DNA from: CAYOHP01 sp964403795 [NCBI: uncultured bacterium]
GTDB lineage: Bacteria > Muiribacteriota > UBA6191 > CAZXTJ01
Length of the DNA: 18,839 bases
Assembly (NCBI GenBank): GCA_964403795.1
Contig: CAYOHP010000116.1
Coordinates: 1 to 18,839 of the forward strand
Reading direction: 5' to 3'
Under the pieces are notes generated by a model. That model made no database searches. It saw only the letters and a program-made list of their open reading frames with translations, and had not been told where the DNA came from. Numbering within the stretch: position 1 is the stretch's first letter; every line of letters begins with the position of its first letter. The translations under genes and the position numbers were made by a program. Of the stretch, positions 6,652 through 14,683 are shown in pieces.

Positions 6652-8718
6652 GTGGCGGAAGAGCGGTCGGGGCTCTCGGTACCTGAGGACCTGGTGCCCG
6701 CTTCCCTGCTCGGCGACCTCGTGCCCGGCGAGGTCCTGGGCCGGGGCGGGTACGGGATCGTCTTCCGCGCCTTCCAGAAGTCCCTGGACCGCGAGGTCGT
6801 CGTCAAGGTGGCGCGGCTGGCCTCCCAGCACGACCCGGCGGTGATCGTCCGGGTCCGGCGCGAGGCGGAGGTGCTGATGCGCCTCCGCCATCCCAACGTC
6901 TGCTCCCTGCTCGACTTCGGTTTCAGCGAGGAGCACGCCTGGTTCCTCTTCCCCCTGGTGGGGACCGAGGACCTCGCCAAGGTGATCGACCGCCAGGAAC
7001 AGGAACGCCGTCCCCCCGACCTCGAGGCCGGCACCCGGTGGCTGCGCCAGTGCCTGGAGGCACTCGGCGCCATCCACGCCACCGGCAACGTGCATCGCGA
7101 CCTGAAGCCCGCCAACCTGGTGCTGACCGCGGCCGGCGATCTCCAGGTCATCGACCTCGGCCTGGTCCGGGGGATCCGTACCGGCCGGGGTCCCACCCGC
7201 AGCGGGGCAGTGGTGGGATCGCCGGGCTACATGGCCCCCGAGCAGATGAACGGCGAGCCTCCCGACCCCCGCGACGACCTCTACTCGGCGGGGGTGGTCT
7301 TCTACGAGTTCTTCTCCGGCGAGAATCCCTTCGCCGGGACGAGCTTCCTGCACACCTCGGAACTCCACTTCTTCGTCCGGCCGCGGAGCCTCTCCCAGCG
7401 CTTCCCCGGGTTCCCGGCCCGGCTCTCCGACACCATCGACCGGCTCCTCGGGAAGACCCGGGAGGGGCGTCCCGCCTGCGCCGAGGAGGCCCTCGACTAC
7501 CTGCGCGGCAGGGTGCCCGGGGCAGTCCTCGATCCCGATTCGGAGGCCGTCCGCCGCTCGGCCCAGGCGCCCACCGCGGCGGTCGGGGCCCAACGCCGGG
7601 CCCGGGCCCGGCTGCTCGGGGCCTCGCTGCTGGCGACCCTGGTGGTACTGGCCGGCGGGCTCGCCCTGGCCGCCACCTTGGCGAGGCGTCCCGGATCGGG
7701 CGAGCCGGGCGGAGGATCCACCTCGCGAGCCTCGCTCCACGCGGGCAGCGCGGGGGGTGCAACGGTTCCAGGGGCCGGGGACGAAGCGAGCCCGGGCGGT
7801 CCGGGGAACGAGCTGGCCCGGGACCTCCGTCGCGGCTTCGACCAGGCGATCGAGTCCTGGTGGGATGCGGAGGGACGGCGCCGGGAAGAGCACTCCGTCC
7901 ACCGGTTCCCGGACGCCCTGGCGCTCTTCGGGGTAGCGATCCTCGACACCATCCCGGCCGAGGCCGCGGTCTTCGCCCGCATGGCCGACGGCGAGACCGT
8001 ACAGACCATGACCCCCGAGATCCAGGCGGCCCTCCGGGACCATGACCGCGCCTACCAGGAACTGGGCTACCCGCCCCCCTTCCGCCCCTTCCTCGACGCC
8101 CGTCCCCGTCCCTTCGAGGGCAGCATCCCGGCGGAACTCCGGGCCCTGGGACCGCTGCTCTCGATCGAGCGGTTCCGACCCCCTCCTCCCGGGGACCCCT
8201 CGGCCGGTTGGTGGCAGGCCGCCCTGGACCTGCTGGCGGAAGGTACCCGTCTGCGGACCGATGTGGAGACCCGCTACCGGGAGGGGAAGCTCGGCCTGGG
8301 ACCCGAGCTCCACCATTCGCAGAAGGTGGCGGTACTCACCGGCCAGCCGTCCGAGAGCCTGGACGTGCTCCTGGGGAGCCTGCGGGTCTCCCCCCAGGGT
8401 CGCGACCGGCTCGCCGAGATCACCGGGGTGGGCCGGGAGATCTGCCGCGACTTCACGGTGGCCGCGCTCCGCCTGCTCGAGTTCCCGGAGTCCGACGCGA
8501 CCGAGGACCTGCTGGCGGTCCTGGTCCTCGGCTTCGTCCACCTCGACGGGTTCCTCATGGGATCCATGCTCTCGGCGAGCCCGATCCGCCTCTTCGGGCG
8601 GCCGGCAGGGACGCCCGCCGCGCGCCGATTCCAGACCGAGGCGATCGCCGACCTGGAGCTGCTCCGGGGCTTCGCCCCGACCTCAGGGCTGCGCAGCCTC
8701 GACCTCGGCATGGACTGA
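6652..8718 (+). CDS. Transmembrane Ser/Thr protein kinase with unknown extracytoplasmic domain
   Basis: The 688-residue protein has an N-terminal Hanks-type kinase domain: glycine loop GRGGYG (30-35), K52 in VVVKVA, an E71/E73 helix-C glutamate, HRDLKPAN (148-155), DLG in place of DFG (168-170), GYMAPE (192-197) and DDLYSAG. A single transmembrane helix lies at about 321-343 after an Arg-rich flank (RRARARLL), predicting an inside kinase and an outside C-terminus. The roughly 340-residue outer part is mostly helical and matches nothing I know; it could sense a ligand or envelope state. The GTG start is chosen because GAGGGG (6641-6646) precedes it by 5 bp. It starts 54 bp after the secreted protein gene, so co-transcription is likely; the secreted protein is a candidate partner of the outer domain, as inference. 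It converges with the peptidase gene, 19 bp apart. Confidence 0.92.
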   Translation: MAEERSGLSVPEDLVPASLLGDLVPGEVLGRGGYGIVFRAFQKSLDREVVVKVARLASQHDPAVIVRVRREAEVLMRLRHPNVCSLLDFGFSEEHAWFLFPLVGTEDLAKVIDRQEQERRPPDLEAGTRWLRQCLEALGAIHATGNVHRDLKPANLVLTAAGDLQVIDLGLVRGIRTGRGPTRSGAVVGSPGYMAPEQMNGEPPDPRDDLYSAGVVFYEFFSGENPFAGTSFLHTSELHFFVRPRSLSQRFPGFPARLSDTIDRLLGKTREGRPACAEEALDYLRGRVPGAVLDPDSEAVRRSAQAPTAAVGAQRRARARLLGASLLATLVVLAGGLALAATLARRPGSGEPGGGSTSRASLHAGSAGGATVPGAGDEASPGGPGNELARDLRRGFDQAIESWWDAEGRRREEHSVHRFPDALALFGVAILDTIPAEAAVFARMADGETVQTMTPEIQAALRDHDRAYQELGYPPPFRPFLDARPRPFEGSIPAELRALGPLLSIERFRPPPPGDPSAGWWQAALDLLAEGTRLRTDVETRYREGKLGLGPELHHSQKVAVLTGQPSESLDVLLGSLRVSPQGRDRLAEITGVGREICRDFTVAALRLLEFPESDATEDLLAVLVLGFVHLDGFLMGSMLSASPIRLFGRPAGTPAARRFQTEAIADLELLRGFAPTSGLRSLDLGMD

Positions 8719-8737
8719 TCCCGCAGGTCGCCGGGGA

Positions 8738-9823
8738 CTACTGCCCGAACATCCCGGACCCGGAGGTCGGTACCGCGGCGGCGGCCCGGACCCGGGCGCT
8801 GCGATCCTGGACGTGGGGCCATCGCCCCTCCACCAGGGCGGCCACCTCGGCGTCCGATCCCACGGCCCGCTCCCCCGTCCGCGCCCACTTCCCGACGATC
8901 TCGCGGGCGGGAGCCGCCAGGGCCGGATCGGCACCCACCAGGGCTCCGAAGAATGTGTAGAGGGTGCGGCACTGGGTCCCCGACGTTGCCACAAAGGCCG
9001 TCCGGACCTTGGCGAGGCCACCGGGGAGTCGGGTGAGATCGTGGAGGACGTTGGCCACGAAGCACTCGTTGGCGACGAAGTCCATGAGGGCGAGGGACTC
9101 CGGGGGGATCTTCCGGTAGCCGACCCCGCCCGCACCGTCGATCGAGGGGACCACCGTCTCCTCGACCAGGTCGACCAGCGGGACCTTGCCGAGGTAACCC
9201 TCGGCGATCTTGGGGGAGTCGGGGGCGTAGAGCAGCTCCTGGAGGTTCCCCCAACCCTCGGAGAAGGCCCCGGAAGGCGAGATCACCTCCTCGAGGAGAT
9301 GGGTGTCATCGCTGCCGTAGCCGGTCCGATGGCAGCGGGAGTCGTCTCCCAGGTGTCCCGCCTCATGGAGCAGGGCAGCGGCCAGGCCGGCCTTGGACCT
9401 CGAGCCCATCCCGTACTCGCCCAGGGTGATCCAGCGTCCGTCCTCCTTCAACACCGCCCGTGGCCAGAGCGGTGGCCGGACACTGGCGTCGTCGTCGATG
9501 GTGAGATAGATCTTGAGTTCCTTGACCGTACCGGTGGAAGCCGCCTTGCGCAGCTTCGCCTGGTACTCGGGATCGAAGAAGTGGCGGAGCACCAGTGCCG
9601 AATTGGTGTCCGTCCAGGCCGCGCCGAACCAGGACGCCAGGTAGTCCTCGGCCGGCTCGTGATGCTTGGGATGGGGATGGAAGCGGACCGGTCGGGTGGA
9701 TTGCCGCTGGAGCATCAGATAGAACCTGGGCAGTTCCGCCTCCGGGATTTCCTGGGCCTGGAGGGCCGCTGTCGCCAGGACCAGAACGAAGAGTCCCCGT
9801 GCCGCCGCCGACCGCCGAGCCAT
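8738..9823 (-). CDS. Exported HExxH putative zinc metallopeptidase
   Basis: The 361-residue product has a signal peptide (1-23, GLFVLVLATAALQA) and a zinc-binding HEAGH (153-157) in a helical context LAAALLHEAGHLGDD. A conserved-looking FSEGWGNL segment follows, in which E189 lies 32 residues after the second histidine and could be the third zinc ligand of a gluzincin-type peptidase. I cannot place it in a named peptidase family, and the third ligand is a guess. GGGAGG (complement at 9828-9833) precedes the ATG by 4 bp. It is a single gene, divergent from rpmB and converging on the membrane kinase gene. Likely periplasmic or surface-located. Confidence 0.75.
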   Translation of the reverse strand: MARRSAAARGLFVLVLATAALQAQEIPEAELPRFYLMLQRQSTRPVRFHPHPKHHEPAEDYLASWFGAAWTDTNSALVLRHFFDPEYQAKLRKAASTGTVKELKIYLTIDDDASVRPPLWPRAVLKEDGRWITLGEYGMGSRSKAGLAAALLHEAGHLGDDSRCHRTGYGSDDTHLLEEVISPSGAFSEGWGNLQELLYAPDSPKIAEGYLGKVPLVDLVEETVVPSIDGAGGVGYRKIPPESLALMDFVANECFVANVLHDLTRLPGGLAKVRTAFVATSGTQCRTLYTFFGALVGADPALAAPAREIVGKWARTGERAVGSDAEVAALVEGRWPHVQDRSARVRAAAAVPTSGSGMFGQ

Positions 9824-9864
9824 CGGACCTCCCGGAGATGCCTACCCAAGGTAGCCCGCATGGG

Positions 9865-9894
9865 TTGCCGGGCCGGCACGGTCCGTGTTAGAAA
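9865..9894 (+). promoter_or_regulatory. Candidate sigma-70-type promoter for rpmB
   Basis: TTGCCG (9865-9870) and TTAGAA (9888-9893, within TGTTAGAAAT) are 17 bp apart, about 50 bp before the rpmB start. This is one of the few AT-containing stretches in the 9824-9942 gap. Confidence 0.4.
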
Positions 9895-9942
9895 TGCCCT
9901 CCCGGCCCGATCCGGCCGGTTCCAGGAACGAGGAGCTCCGAG

Positions 9943-10140
9943 ATGGCGAAGGTCTGCTACTTCACGGGACGCAGCCGCGGCCGGGGCATGAAGGTCTCCC
10001 ACTCGCATCGCCGCTCGCCGCGCGTGCTCAGGGCCAACCTGCAGCGCCGCCGCGTGGTGATCAACGGGCGGCCCCAGCACATCTGGGTGTCCACCCGGGC
10101 CATCAAGGCCGGGAAGCTGACGCCCTACCTGCGGGCCTGA
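9943..10140 (+). CDS. rpmB: 50S ribosomal protein L28
   Basis: The 65-residue protein has the L28 layout: MAKVCYFTGRSRGRGMKVSH at the N-terminus (the xCxxTG start typical of L28), a basic middle with RVLRANLQRRRVVINGRPQH, and the ending WVSTRAIKAGKLTPYLRA, close to the usual VSARALRTIDK-type L28 end. It belongs to the large ribosomal subunit and is rich in Arg and Lys as expected. AGGAG (9931-9935) lies 7 bp before the ATG. It is a single-gene unit ending at a strong hairpin (10160-10195) and faces rpmG. In many bacteria rpmB and rpmG are adjacent in one operon; here they converge. Confidence 0.93.
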   Translation: MAKVCYFTGRSRGRGMKVSHSHRRSPRVLRANLQRRRVVINGRPQHIWVSTRAIKAGKLTPYLRA

Positions 10141-10159
10141 GTCCGCATCCGTCTGCGAG

Positions 10160-10195
10160 ACCGCCCGTCGGCTACCGGGGGTAGCGACGGGCGGT
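10160..10195 (+). terminator. Hairpin terminator after rpmB
   Basis: ACCGCCCGTCG (10160-10170) pairs perfectly with CGACGGGCGGT (10185-10195), and the interior adds CTACC/GGTAG around a GGG loop. It starts 19 bp after the rpmB stop and is followed by TCGTCG, not a real T-tract. Confidence 0.75.
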
Positions 10196-10363
10196 TCGTC
10201 GCGTCGGCAGGCCGACACCAGCGCATCCGGACCTGCCCTTGGTTCGTCGCCGAGCTTCCTCGGCCTGCTCGCGGGCTCCTACCCCTCCAGCCGGCGTCGC
10301 TCGTCCCGGGGACGCGCCAAAGCCCGGGCCTCGCTGGGAGAGCCCGGACTCGGAATCAGAGGC

Positions 10364-10398
10364 GCATGCCCGTCGGCATGCAGGAGGGGTCGGACCCC
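10364..10398 (-). terminator. Double hairpin downstream of rpmG
   Basis: On the rpmG side, GGGGT/ACCCC (10386-10398) and GCATGCC/GGCATGC (10364-10381) form two small consecutive stems right after the stop at 10405. No T-tract follows. They probably end rpmG transcription. The rest of the gap (10196-10363) shows nothing I can name. Confidence 0.45.
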
Positions 10399-10404
10399 AC
10401 CGCG

Positions 10405-10575
10405 TCAGCGGACCTTCTTCTCCTTGAAGGGCACCCGCTTGCGGACGACCGGATCGTACTTGTTCAGCTCGAGTCGGTCGGCGGTGTTCCGCTTGTTCTT
10501 GGTCGTCGTGTAGTAGAAACCGGTGCCGGCCGTGGATTCGAGCTTGATGATCTCGACGGCGCCCTTCTTGGCCAT
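10405..10575 (-). CDS. rpmG: 50S ribosomal protein L33 (cysteine-free form)
   Basis: The 56-residue protein [20 protein letters not shown] continues with [11 protein letters not shown], the core L33 signature, and [20 protein letters not shown]. Length and motifs are typical of L33 of the large ribosomal subunit. It has no cysteine at all, so it is the zinc-independent form rather than the CxxC form. AGGAGG (complement at 10588-10593) precedes the ATG by 12 bp, with a second weaker GAGGA immediately before the start. It is transcribed alone toward rpmB. Confidence 0.95.
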   Translation of the reverse strand: MAKKGAVEIIKLESTAGTGFYYTTTKNKRNTADRLELNKYDPVVRKRVPFKEKKVR

Positions 10576-10637
10576 GATTCCTCGTTTCCTCCTGCGATGG
10601 GGACGTAAGGATGGACCATCCCCCCTTCATTTGCAAG

Positions 10638-10649
10638 GCGGGTACCCGC
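10638..10649. promoter_or_regulatory. 12-bp perfect palindrome between rpmG and the HEAT/PilT-like gene
   Basis: GCGGGTACCCGC is fully symmetric and sits in the 159-bp divergent control region of rpmG and the ATPase operon. It may be an operator, but no regulator is suggested by the neighbourhood. A possible weak promoter for the operon, TTGGCC at 10660 with TTACTT at 10685, has a poor 19-bp spacing. Confidence 0.3.
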
Positions 10650-10734
10650 TCGGCCACCCTTGGCCCTGTCGGACCGGAGCTGGGTTACTTTCTGCAGGCA
10701 GCCAGGAACCCGGGGGAGAATCGGAGACGAGGCG

Positions 10735-13266
10735 GTGCGCACGGGACCCTACGCCCTGCCCCAACCGCTGTGGAACTGGATCTCCCCCATCCTCATGGAT
10801 CCCGAGGTGGGGGGGGCGGCAGAGCTCTGCATCGACCTCGACACGCCCCCCGACGTCCCGTCGATCGCCCAGCTCCTGAAGGAGAGTCCGGACCATCGGC
10901 TCTCGGCCCTGCTGCTCCTCAAGCTCTCGACCGTCTCCCACGCCAAGATCCTCCAGGTCCTGACCCGCTTCCGCTCCCACACCGACCCCAACCTGCGCTG
11001 GACGGCCATCGAGGCCCTGGCCCGGCTCTCTCTCCCGGAAGCCATCGAGACCCTGGTCGGGTGCCTCCAGGACGGGGATCCGACGGTCCAGGCAGCGGTG
11101 ATCGAGGCCCTGAAGGACCACCCCCAGGAGAAGATCGGCGAGGTCCTCTCCACCTGGCTGGCATCGCCGGATCCCAAGCTCCGGGAGATCGGTGCCGATG
11201 CCCTGGTCCGGGTGGCACCACCGGGGTGGGTCTCGCGGCTCGTCGGCCTGCTCGGGGACTCCAATGCCCAGGTCCAACGCCTCTCCTTGGAGCTGCTGCG
11301 GGAGCACGGCGATGCCTCGGCCCTCGCCCCGCTCCGAACCCTCGCCCCCAAGCTGGCGGGAACGCCGCTGGCCGGGGAGCTCGCCCTCACCCTCCAGGAG
11401 CTGGAAGCCTCGGCCGGCAACGCGGCCGGCTCCGGTTCCTCCCCGACTCCATCGCCAGGGAAGGGAGCGACCCCGGAACCCGCCCCCGCCGAGGACGAGG
11501 ATCCCTTCGCCGCCATCGAGCGGATGAAGCGGTCGCTGGCCGCCAAGCAGCAGGAGATCCTGGCCGAGAAGGCCCACCAGGAGGCCTCCCCCGGACCCGA
11601 TGCCGGTGCGGCCCCCCCGCCACCGCTGGGCGAGGCCGGACTCGACGCCTTCGACCTGGCCTCCGACTTCCACCTGGAGCCCGCCCCACCCGCCAAGGCT
11701 CCGCCCGGCAAGGCGGCGCCCTCGCCCTCCCCCGCCGCGACACCATCGGTCGGGTCCAAGGCTGCCCCCGCCGGGGACGCGACCGCCGCCACGCCGGCCA
11801 AGGCCTCGGCTCCGACCCCCGCCTCGGCCAAGGCCCCGGCTCCGGCTCCGACCCCGCCCCCGCCCAAGGTCCCTGCCTCCGCCAAGGCCCAGACTACGGG
11901 CGGGGCCCACCCCGCACCTCCGACCTCGGCCGGTCCCCCTCCCGGCCCGACCTCGGTTTCCCCTTCGATCGAGGTCGCCCCGGTGACCATGTCCGAGATG
12001 TTCCCCGAGCTCGCGGTACTCGACCTGGGACGGGCCGGCCCCGAGCTGGGGACCCTACCGCCCCAGCGAGGCGCTCCCCGGCCCGGGGGGACCCCGGCCG
12101 ACCTCCTCGACCTCGCCATCGAGGCACCCATCTCGGCCCCGCCGAAGACCGCCGCCGTCTCTTTCACCCAGCCTCCCGGAGGTGCGCCTCGCGAGTGGCT
12201 GGGCACCCTGCTCCGGGAGCTGGTGCACCGCAACGGTTCCGACCTCCACCTGCAAGGGGGCAGCCCTCCCCGGGCCAGGATCGACGGCGTCCTGGTCGAC
12301 CTCGGCACCACACCGGTGGAGCCCAACCGCCTGCCTGCGGTGCTGGCCGACCTGGGAGGCGAGCGCTACGCCCGCTTCACCGAGACCGGTGACATGGAAC
12401 TCGCATGGAGCCTCAAGGACGTGGGGCGCTTCCGGTGTTCCTTCCTGATGGCCTCCGGGCATCCGGCCGTGAGTTTCCGGCTGGTCCCCACCCGGGTGCC
12501 CCGGCTCCCCGACCTGGGCGTGCCCGACGTGGTGACCGATCTCCTGCTGCGCCCTTCGGGCCTGGTCCTGGTCACCGGTCCGGCGGCCTCCGGGAAGTCC
12601 ACCGTGCTCTCGGCCATGATCGAGTTCGTCAACGAGAACCAACGTGGCCATGTGCTCGCCCTCGAGGACCCGGTCGAATACCTGCACACCGACCGGGTTG
12701 CCGCCATCTCGCAGCGCGAGGTCGGCGCCGACGTCCCGGACTGGACCCAGGCGCTGGCCTCGGCCGAGCGTCAGGATGCCGACGTCGTGACCATGGTCGA
12801 CGCCGCCTCCCCGGAACGGATCCAGAGCGCCATCCGGCTCGCCGGAGCGGGACGCCTGGTGCTGGCCGGCCTGGACGCGGTGAACGCCGAATCGTCGGTG
12901 GAGATCCTCTCCGGCATGTTCAGCCCCGAGGAGCGGCCGCGGATCCGCAGTGCCCTGGCCAGCGTGCTGCTGGGAATCCTCTCCCGCGCCCTCCTGCCCC
13001 GGACCGGGGGCGGGCGGGTCGCCGCCCACGAGGTGCTGATCGGCACCCGGGAGGTCCGCGACCGGCTCCGCAAGGTGGGCGCCAGCGGACTCCGGCGACT
13101 CATGGACCAGGGAGCGGCGCTGGGCATGCGGACCCTGGAGAGCTCCCTCAAGGGCCTGGTGCAACAGGGTGCGATCACCCTGGAGGAAGCCGCCCTCCGG
13201 GCCGCAGTTCCCCAGGAACTGCGCTCGACCTCGCCGACGCCCCCGCCCAAGGGAGCCCACGGATGA
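10735..13266 (+). CDS. HEAT-repeat / PilT-like ATPase fusion protein
   Basis: The 843-residue protein has three regions. Residues about 42-225 are helical HEAT-like repeats (for example TDPNLRWTAIEALARLS, DGDPTVQAAVIEALKD, SPDPKLREIGADALVRV). Residues about 226-485 are a disordered linker very rich in Pro and Ala. From about 486 comes a PilT/GspE-family secretion ATPase: SDLHLQGG start, Walker A GPAASGKST (615-623), Asp box LEDPVEY (643-649) and QREVG. The Walker B/His region is unusual: D689 stands where the catalytic glutamate of the usual GEMRD is, and GLDA (D714) replaces the usual TLHT histidine, so ATPase activity may be weak or regulatory. GTG 10735 is chosen because GGAG (10723-10726) precedes it by 8 bp; the frame stays open upstream to about 10660. 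The next PilT-like gene overlaps by ATGA, suggesting a complex of the two. Confidence 0.88.
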   Translation: MRTGPYALPQPLWNWISPILMDPEVGGAAELCIDLDTPPDVPSIAQLLKESPDHRLSALLLLKLSTVSHAKILQVLTRFRSHTDPNLRWTAIEALARLSLPEAIETLVGCLQDGDPTVQAAVIEALKDHPQEKIGEVLSTWLASPDPKLREIGADALVRVAPPGWVSRLVGLLGDSNAQVQRLSLELLREHGDASALAPLRTLAPKLAGTPLAGELALTLQELEASAGNAAGSGSSPTPSPGKGATPEPAPAEDEDPFAAIERMKRSLAAKQQEILAEKAHQEASPGPDAGAAPPPPLGEAGLDAFDLASDFHLEPAPPAKAPPGKAAPSPSPAATPSVGSKAAPAGDATAATPAKASAPTPASAKAPAPAPTPPPPKVPASAKAQTTGGAHPAPPTSAGPPPGPTSVSPSIEVAPVTMSEMFPELAVLDLGRAGPELGTLPPQRGAPRPGGTPADLLDLAIEAPISAPPKTAAVSFTQPPGGAPREWLGTLLRELVHRNGSDLHLQGGSPPRARIDGVLVDLGTTPVEPNRLPAVLADLGGERYARFTETGDMELAWSLKDVGRFRCSFLMASGHPAVSFRLVPTRVPRLPDLGVPDVVTDLLLRPSGLVLVTGPAASGKSTVLSAMIEFVNENQRGHVLALEDPVEYLHTDRVAAISQREVGADVPDWTQALASAERQDADVVTMVDAASPERIQSAIRLAGAGRLVLAGLDAVNAESSVEILSGMFSPEERPRIRSALASVLLGILSRALLPRTGGGRVAAHEVLIGTREVRDRLRKVGASGLRRLMDQGAALGMRTLESSLKGLVQQGAITLEEAALRAAVPQELRSTSPTPPPKGAHG

Positions 13267-14309
13267 AGCGGCTCGAACCCGCCCTCGACCGGCTGGACGC
13301 CCTCTCCGGGAGCGACCTGCACTACAAGGCGAACGTCCCGGTCTACATCCGGGTGGGCGGGGAGCTGCGCCGCCAGGACGACCTGCCCCGGCCCGACGAC
13401 GAGGAGCTGCGCAGCGTCCTCCAGACGGTGCTCGACCATCGGGCCGATGCCCGCCTGCGCCACCACCAGGACGTGGTCTCCACCTGGACCCGACCCGACG
13501 GGCGTCGCTACCGGGTCTCCACCCTCTTCCAGCGGGGCTCCCCGGGCCTGGTGCTGCGTCGCTTGCCTTCCCAGGCCCCCTTGGCGGACGAGCTGGGCCT
13601 CGGGGAGATCGTGCGCAGCTTCGTGAAGCTCCGGCGCGGGTTGGTGATCCTGGCCGGCCCCACCCGGTCGGGCAAGACCACCACCATGGCGAGCCTGGTC
13701 CGGGAGTACGCCGAGCGTAGTCCGCTCCGGGTCGTGACCGTGGAAGACCCGGTCGAGTACCGGATCCCCAGCGGGTCCGGACTGGTGAGCCAGCGACAGG
13801 TCGGGAGCGACACCGAGACCTTCGCCACCGGGATCGAGTCGGCCCGTCGCCTCGATCCGGATGTGGTGATGCTGGGCGAGCTCCCCGATGCCGAGGCCGC
13901 CTTCAAGGTGCTCTCGCTGGCCTCGAGCGGGCCCCTGGTCTACCTGGTGGTGGCGGCCTCCTCGCTCACCCGGGCCCTGGAGCAGATCGTCGAGATCTTC
14001 CCGAGCTCGCGCCACGAGGCGGTCCTGGCCCGGATCTCGATCGCGCTGCGCGCCGGGCTCTGCCAGACCCTGCTGCCCCGCGCCGACGGCAAGGGTCGGG
14101 TCCCGGCCCTCGAGCTCATGGTCCCCGACGCCGAGATCCGCCAGCGGGTGAAGTCGGGCGCCTTCGACGGGATCGAGGACCTGCTGGAGCGCATGAAGGG
14201 CTGCCTCGGATTCCGCGGTTCGGCCGAGCGGCTGGTCCAGCAGGGACTGGTGACCAAGGACGAGGTGGCCCGGCACCTGCCCCCCGGGAGTTCCGGCCCG
14301 GCAACCTGA
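13263..14309 (+). CDS. PilT/PilU-like secretion ATPase
   Basis: The 348-residue protein follows the PilT layout: N-terminal SDLHYKANVPVYIRVGGELR, Walker A GPTRSGKTTT (132-141), Asp box VEDPVEY (160-166), QRQVGSDT, Walker B DPDVVMLGELPD with the catalytic E206 kept, and the C-terminal LLPRADGKGRVPALELM segment. PilT-type ATPases power retraction of type IV pili. The His box is changed: the place of the histidine in the usual LVFGTLHT reads LVYLVVAA (A231), and the R of GEMRD is P208. At 348 residues it is a normal PilT length. The start codon overlaps the previous stop (ATGA), so the two are translationally coupled. No pilin, PilM-Q or PilB genes are in the window, so a pilus role is not proven. 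Confidence 0.9.
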   Translation: MKRLEPALDRLDALSGSDLHYKANVPVYIRVGGELRRQDDLPRPDDEELRSVLQTVLDHRADARLRHHQDVVSTWTRPDGRRYRVSTLFQRGSPGLVLRRLPSQAPLADELGLGEIVRSFVKLRRGLVILAGPTRSGKTTTMASLVREYAERSPLRVVTVEDPVEYRIPSGSGLVSQRQVGSDTETFATGIESARRLDPDVVMLGELPDAEAAFKVLSLASSGPLVYLVVAASSLTRALEQIVEIFPSSRHEAVLARISIALRAGLCQTLLPRADGKGRVPALELMVPDAEIRQRVKSGAFDGIEDLLERMKGCLGFRGSAERLVQQGLVTKDEVARHLPPGSSGPAT

Positions 14310-14398
14310 ACTGCCGCCACAGCCAAGGCCGCAGCCGCAGCCGGCTCCGGGGAGACCGGACCCGGAACGGATCCCGCAAGGCGGGGGGAAGGACCACG

Positions 14399-14683
14399 AT
14401 GGCCGACACCAAGGACGGGAAGCCGGAGCCCAGGATTGCGGGCACGACCCCCACCATCATGGATCTGGAGGCAGGCGTCCGGCACGCCTGGTGCGCCTGT
14501 GGCCTCTCGGCGCGCCAGCCGATGTGCGACGGCTCGCACCGGGGCACCGCTTTCACACCCGTGAAGTTCACGCTCCCCGAACCGGCCCGCCGGGCCCTCT
14601 GCAACTGCAAGCGCACCGCCGGCCCGCCGTGGTGCGACGGGAGCCACTCGCGGCTAGCCCCAGCAGGCGGCTCCGGCGGCTGA
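14399..14683 (+). CDS. Dual CDGSH iron-sulfur domain protein
   Basis: The 94-residue protein has two complete CDGSH motifs (CxCx2[S/T]x3PxCDGSH): CACGLSARQPMCDGSH with ligands C32, C34, C43 and H47, and CNCKRTAGPPWCDGSH with C68, C70, C79 and H83. Each is expected to hold a 2Fe-2S cluster with three Cys and one His, as in mitoNEET-related proteins. There is no membrane anchor or signal peptide, so it is probably cytoplasmic. AAGGA (14389-14393) precedes the ATG by 5 bp. It lies 89 bp after the PilT-like gene and may share its transcript, though a functional link is not evident. Its stop codon lies inside the hairpin shared with gltX. Redox, electron-transfer or cluster-transfer roles are all possible. 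Confidence 0.93.
   Translation: MADTKDGKPEPRIAGTTPTIMDLEAGVRHAWCACGLSARQPMCDGSHRGTAFTPVKFTLPEPARRALCNCKRTAGPPWCDGSHSRLAPAGGSGG

Noticed and set aside
5344-8541. A 1065-codon minus-strand open frame
   Set aside because: It lies opposite a signal-peptide protein and a Ser/Thr kinase with intact motifs; the translation is Gly/Glu/Arg-rich with no domain.
10600-10665. tRNA-like text on the minus strand (TGGCCGAGCGGGTA, resembling a Ser/Leu tRNA D-arm)
   Set aside because: The following stem-loop has C rather than U at position 33, and no T-arm or acceptor stem can be formed.
10611-12392. Long plus-strand frame overlapping the HEAT/PilT-like gene
   Set aside because: It is an Arg/Pro/Gly-rich alternative frame of a gene with clear ATPase motifs.
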